Shown here piece by piece: positions 62,770 to 64,000 of a DNA stretch of 64,000 nucleotides; position 1 is the first letter of the stretch; each line of letters begins with the position of its first letter. Source of the stretch: Cyanobacteria bacterium TGS_CYA1 (lineage in GTDB: Bacteria > Cyanobacteriota > Vampirovibrionia > Obscuribacterales > Obscuribacteraceae); NCBI GenBank assembly GCA_026129135.1, contig JAHCIQ010000001.1, positions 124,001 through 188,000 on the forward strand. The letters are read 5' to 3'. The notes under the pieces are model-generated. The model saw only the letters and a list, made by a program, of their open reading frames with translations, was not told the origin of the DNA and did not search any database. Made by a program: the position numbers and the translations under genes.

Positions 62770-64000
62770 TAAGGCAAGACTTGGCTGCGTTTTTCAATCA
62801 ATTCTTTGCGGGCGATAGCGCGGGCGCTGCCTTCGAGTTTGGCTGCGTCAGCTGGTTTGCCGGCTAGTCTCAAGAGCTTGCTCATGTCGATCATGCAGCA
62901 TGCAGTTAACGGATTTCTGTCACCACATGCGCCGACCAGACTAGCTAAGGCCCAGTAATAGACTTTGAGGGACTTATCGTTTTTGTTCTGGCAGTAAAGC
63001 ATAAAGGCGAGATCATTTAGACGCAAAGCGACTTCTAGCGTTTTTGCTTTGTCGGGAAGGACAGGGAGATTTTTCAAATATTCTGTATCAATGATAGTAG
63101 CTTGTGGATTTTGCTCTTCTGAAATCAATGCTAGAAGCAGGTCTACGTGTTGCAATTTATCGCGATTGGGATCTGAAGCATAAGCTTGCGAATAAACATC
63201 GCGCGCTTTGAGCAAGAGCGGACGCGCTTTGTCATATTGCTTTTGACTTATATAAATGTACGAGAGCCAGGTTAAATCGCGAGCGACGCTTGGATGATTT
63301 GCACCCAGTGATTTGATATCTGTTTCAATTAAGCGTTCGTAAAAAATTATTCGCTGATTTTGAATGTCTTGAAGAGCGGCAAAATCAGATGATCTGCCAG
63401 GAATAGGATCTATTTGAATTCGTGGAAGGGAAGTTTGTGAATTGGTGCTTTCACCGCTCGTGATACCGGTTATATTTTTGATATCGGGGCGTTCGCCGCG
63501 CTCGATTCTGTCTGCCAGACTTGCTTTGACACCAGTGGAATAGGTGGTCTCGTCTGTAGTCTGTTTTTTCTGAAAAACGCCAAACCTGTCTTTCAACAAT
63601 TCATTTTCTAAAACCGACGAGCGAATTGAAGCGTTGTATTCTGTTTTGTAGAGCAGACTTATGTAATCGATCAAGGCGTCTTCAAGAAAATCGGTCGATG
63701 AAAGATTCTTTTGTTCCATCAAAGCAGTTATGACCTGGAGAAAATTTTCCTCTGCGTCTTTAAAATTGCCTTGTTTTACATAAATGCGCCCGATTCTATG
63801 CAGGCAATCGGCACAGGTCGGATTATGGCAAGCTCCCTGGTCCGAGCTGATTGCAAGTGCTTGATTATAAAACTTGAGTGCTTTTTTGTAGTCGCCTTCG
63901 TTTTCGAAGATGTCGCCAAGAGCGATTAAATCTGGCACCAATCGGAGATCTTTAGGACCGTATGCCTTTTGTAATTGTTTGACCGCTTTTTTATAGAGTG
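62769..64000 (-). CDS. TPR-repeat protein, 5' end outside the window
   Basis: The frame stays open to the window edge, so the apparent TTG start at 63941 is internal. The residues before it (LYKKAVKQLQKAYGP) continue the TPR pattern. Two groups of TPR units are visible: a first block (ALKFYNQALAIS, AEENFLQVITALM) and a second (YERLIETDIKSLGANHPSVARDL, ARPLLLKARDVYSQAY). A disordered Ser/Thr-rich linker lies between them. It resembles kinesin-light-chain-type TPR proteins common in this kind of genome. It is co-translated with the gene downstream. Confidence 0.8.
   Translation of the reverse strand, partial: LYKKAVKQLQKAYGPKDLRLVPDLIALGDIFENEGDYKKALKFYNQALAISSDQGACHNPTCADCLHRIGRIYVKQGNFKDAEENFLQVITALMEQKNLSSTDFLEDALIDYISLLYKTEYNASIRSSVLENELLKDRFGVFQKKQTTDETTYSTGVKASLADRIERGERPDIKNITGITSGESTNSQTSLPRIQIDPIPGRSSDFAALQDIQNQRIIFYERLIETDIKSLGANHPSVARDLTWLSYIYISQKQYDKARPLLLKARDVYSQAYASDPNRDKLQHVDLLLALISEEQNPQATIIDTEYLKNLPVLPDKAKTLEVALRLNDLAFMLYCQNKNDKSLKVYYWALASLVGACGDRNPLTACCMIDMSKLLRLAGKPADAAKLEGSARAIARKELIEKRSQVLP

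Overview
The window is an ordinary, gene-dense bacterial chromosome segment of moderate GC. It holds about 60 protein genes, one tRNA-Pro(CGG) and no rRNA, insertion sequence, prophage or CRISPR array. The taxonomic guess is a non-photosynthetic relative of Cyanobacteria (Melainabacteria/Vampirovibrionia, perhaps Obscuribacterales). It rests on the cyanobacterial-type CobT, the many secreted TPR and low-complexity proteins and the general gene mix, and it is an inference, because no marker rRNA is present. Genes are packed tightly: many neighbours overlap by 1-30 bases, TTG and GTG starts are common, and several convergent pairs overlap at their stop codons.

Layout. 0-8.5 kb (+): a small envelope-protein operon (YtxH / DUF948-like / YtxH), an RsuA/RluB-type pseudouridine synthase, a RodZ-like protein, rimO-nrdR, the rplS-rbgA-rnhB block, terC and an unknown gene. 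8.5-11.4 kb (-): acyl-CoA dehydrogenase, a J-domain protein and a TPR-matrixin metalloprotease. 11.5-17.2 kb (+): a degenerate receiver-GGDEF protein, a secreted unknown and a hybrid histidine kinase with its own Hpt domain. 17.2-20.8 kb: isoprenylcysteine methyltransferase-like protein, HtpX, a small phosphatase, a lipid kinase and an unknown.

20.9-27.3 kb (-) is the most coherent accessory locus. It runs ABC ATPase, FtsX-type permease, secreted AttH/CrtC-like lipocalin-fold protein, Blc-type lipocalin and an iron-sulfur photolyase/cryptochrome, with stop/start overlaps at three of the four junctions. 27.3-35.8 kb: cobT, membrane protein, type I-beta DAHP synthase, an unknown, then a transporter-HyuA pair and DUF309. 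35.8-43.3 kb: REC-degenerate GGDEF, tRNA-Pro, unknown membrane proteins, ruvA and dnaE. 43.4-46.5 kb: a eukaryote-like SET protein, speD with a long structured leader, and a secreted Lys/Pro-rich repeat protein. 46.5-51.4 kb: aroC-aroB-sarcosine-oxidase-like operon (-) diverging from aroA (+). 51.4-61.0 kb: a cell-surface glycan/lipid neighbourhood with three multispanning GT-C-like proteins, a flavoprotein, a four-repeat MshEN-like protein, a fatty-acid desaturase and a GtrB/DPM1-type GT2. 61-64 kb: DUF3592, a DUF6036-type nucleotidyltransferase, an unknown and a TPR protein that runs off the right edge.

Themes: shikimate pathway (aroF, aroB, aroA, aroC), envelope and lipid modification, and signalling in which both stand-alone GGDEF domains have lost the canonical signature while a MshEN-like repeat protein is present. 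The best candidates for something new are the ABC-lipocalin-photolyase operon, the four-repeat MshEN-like protein, the basic repeat secreted protein and the speD leader.
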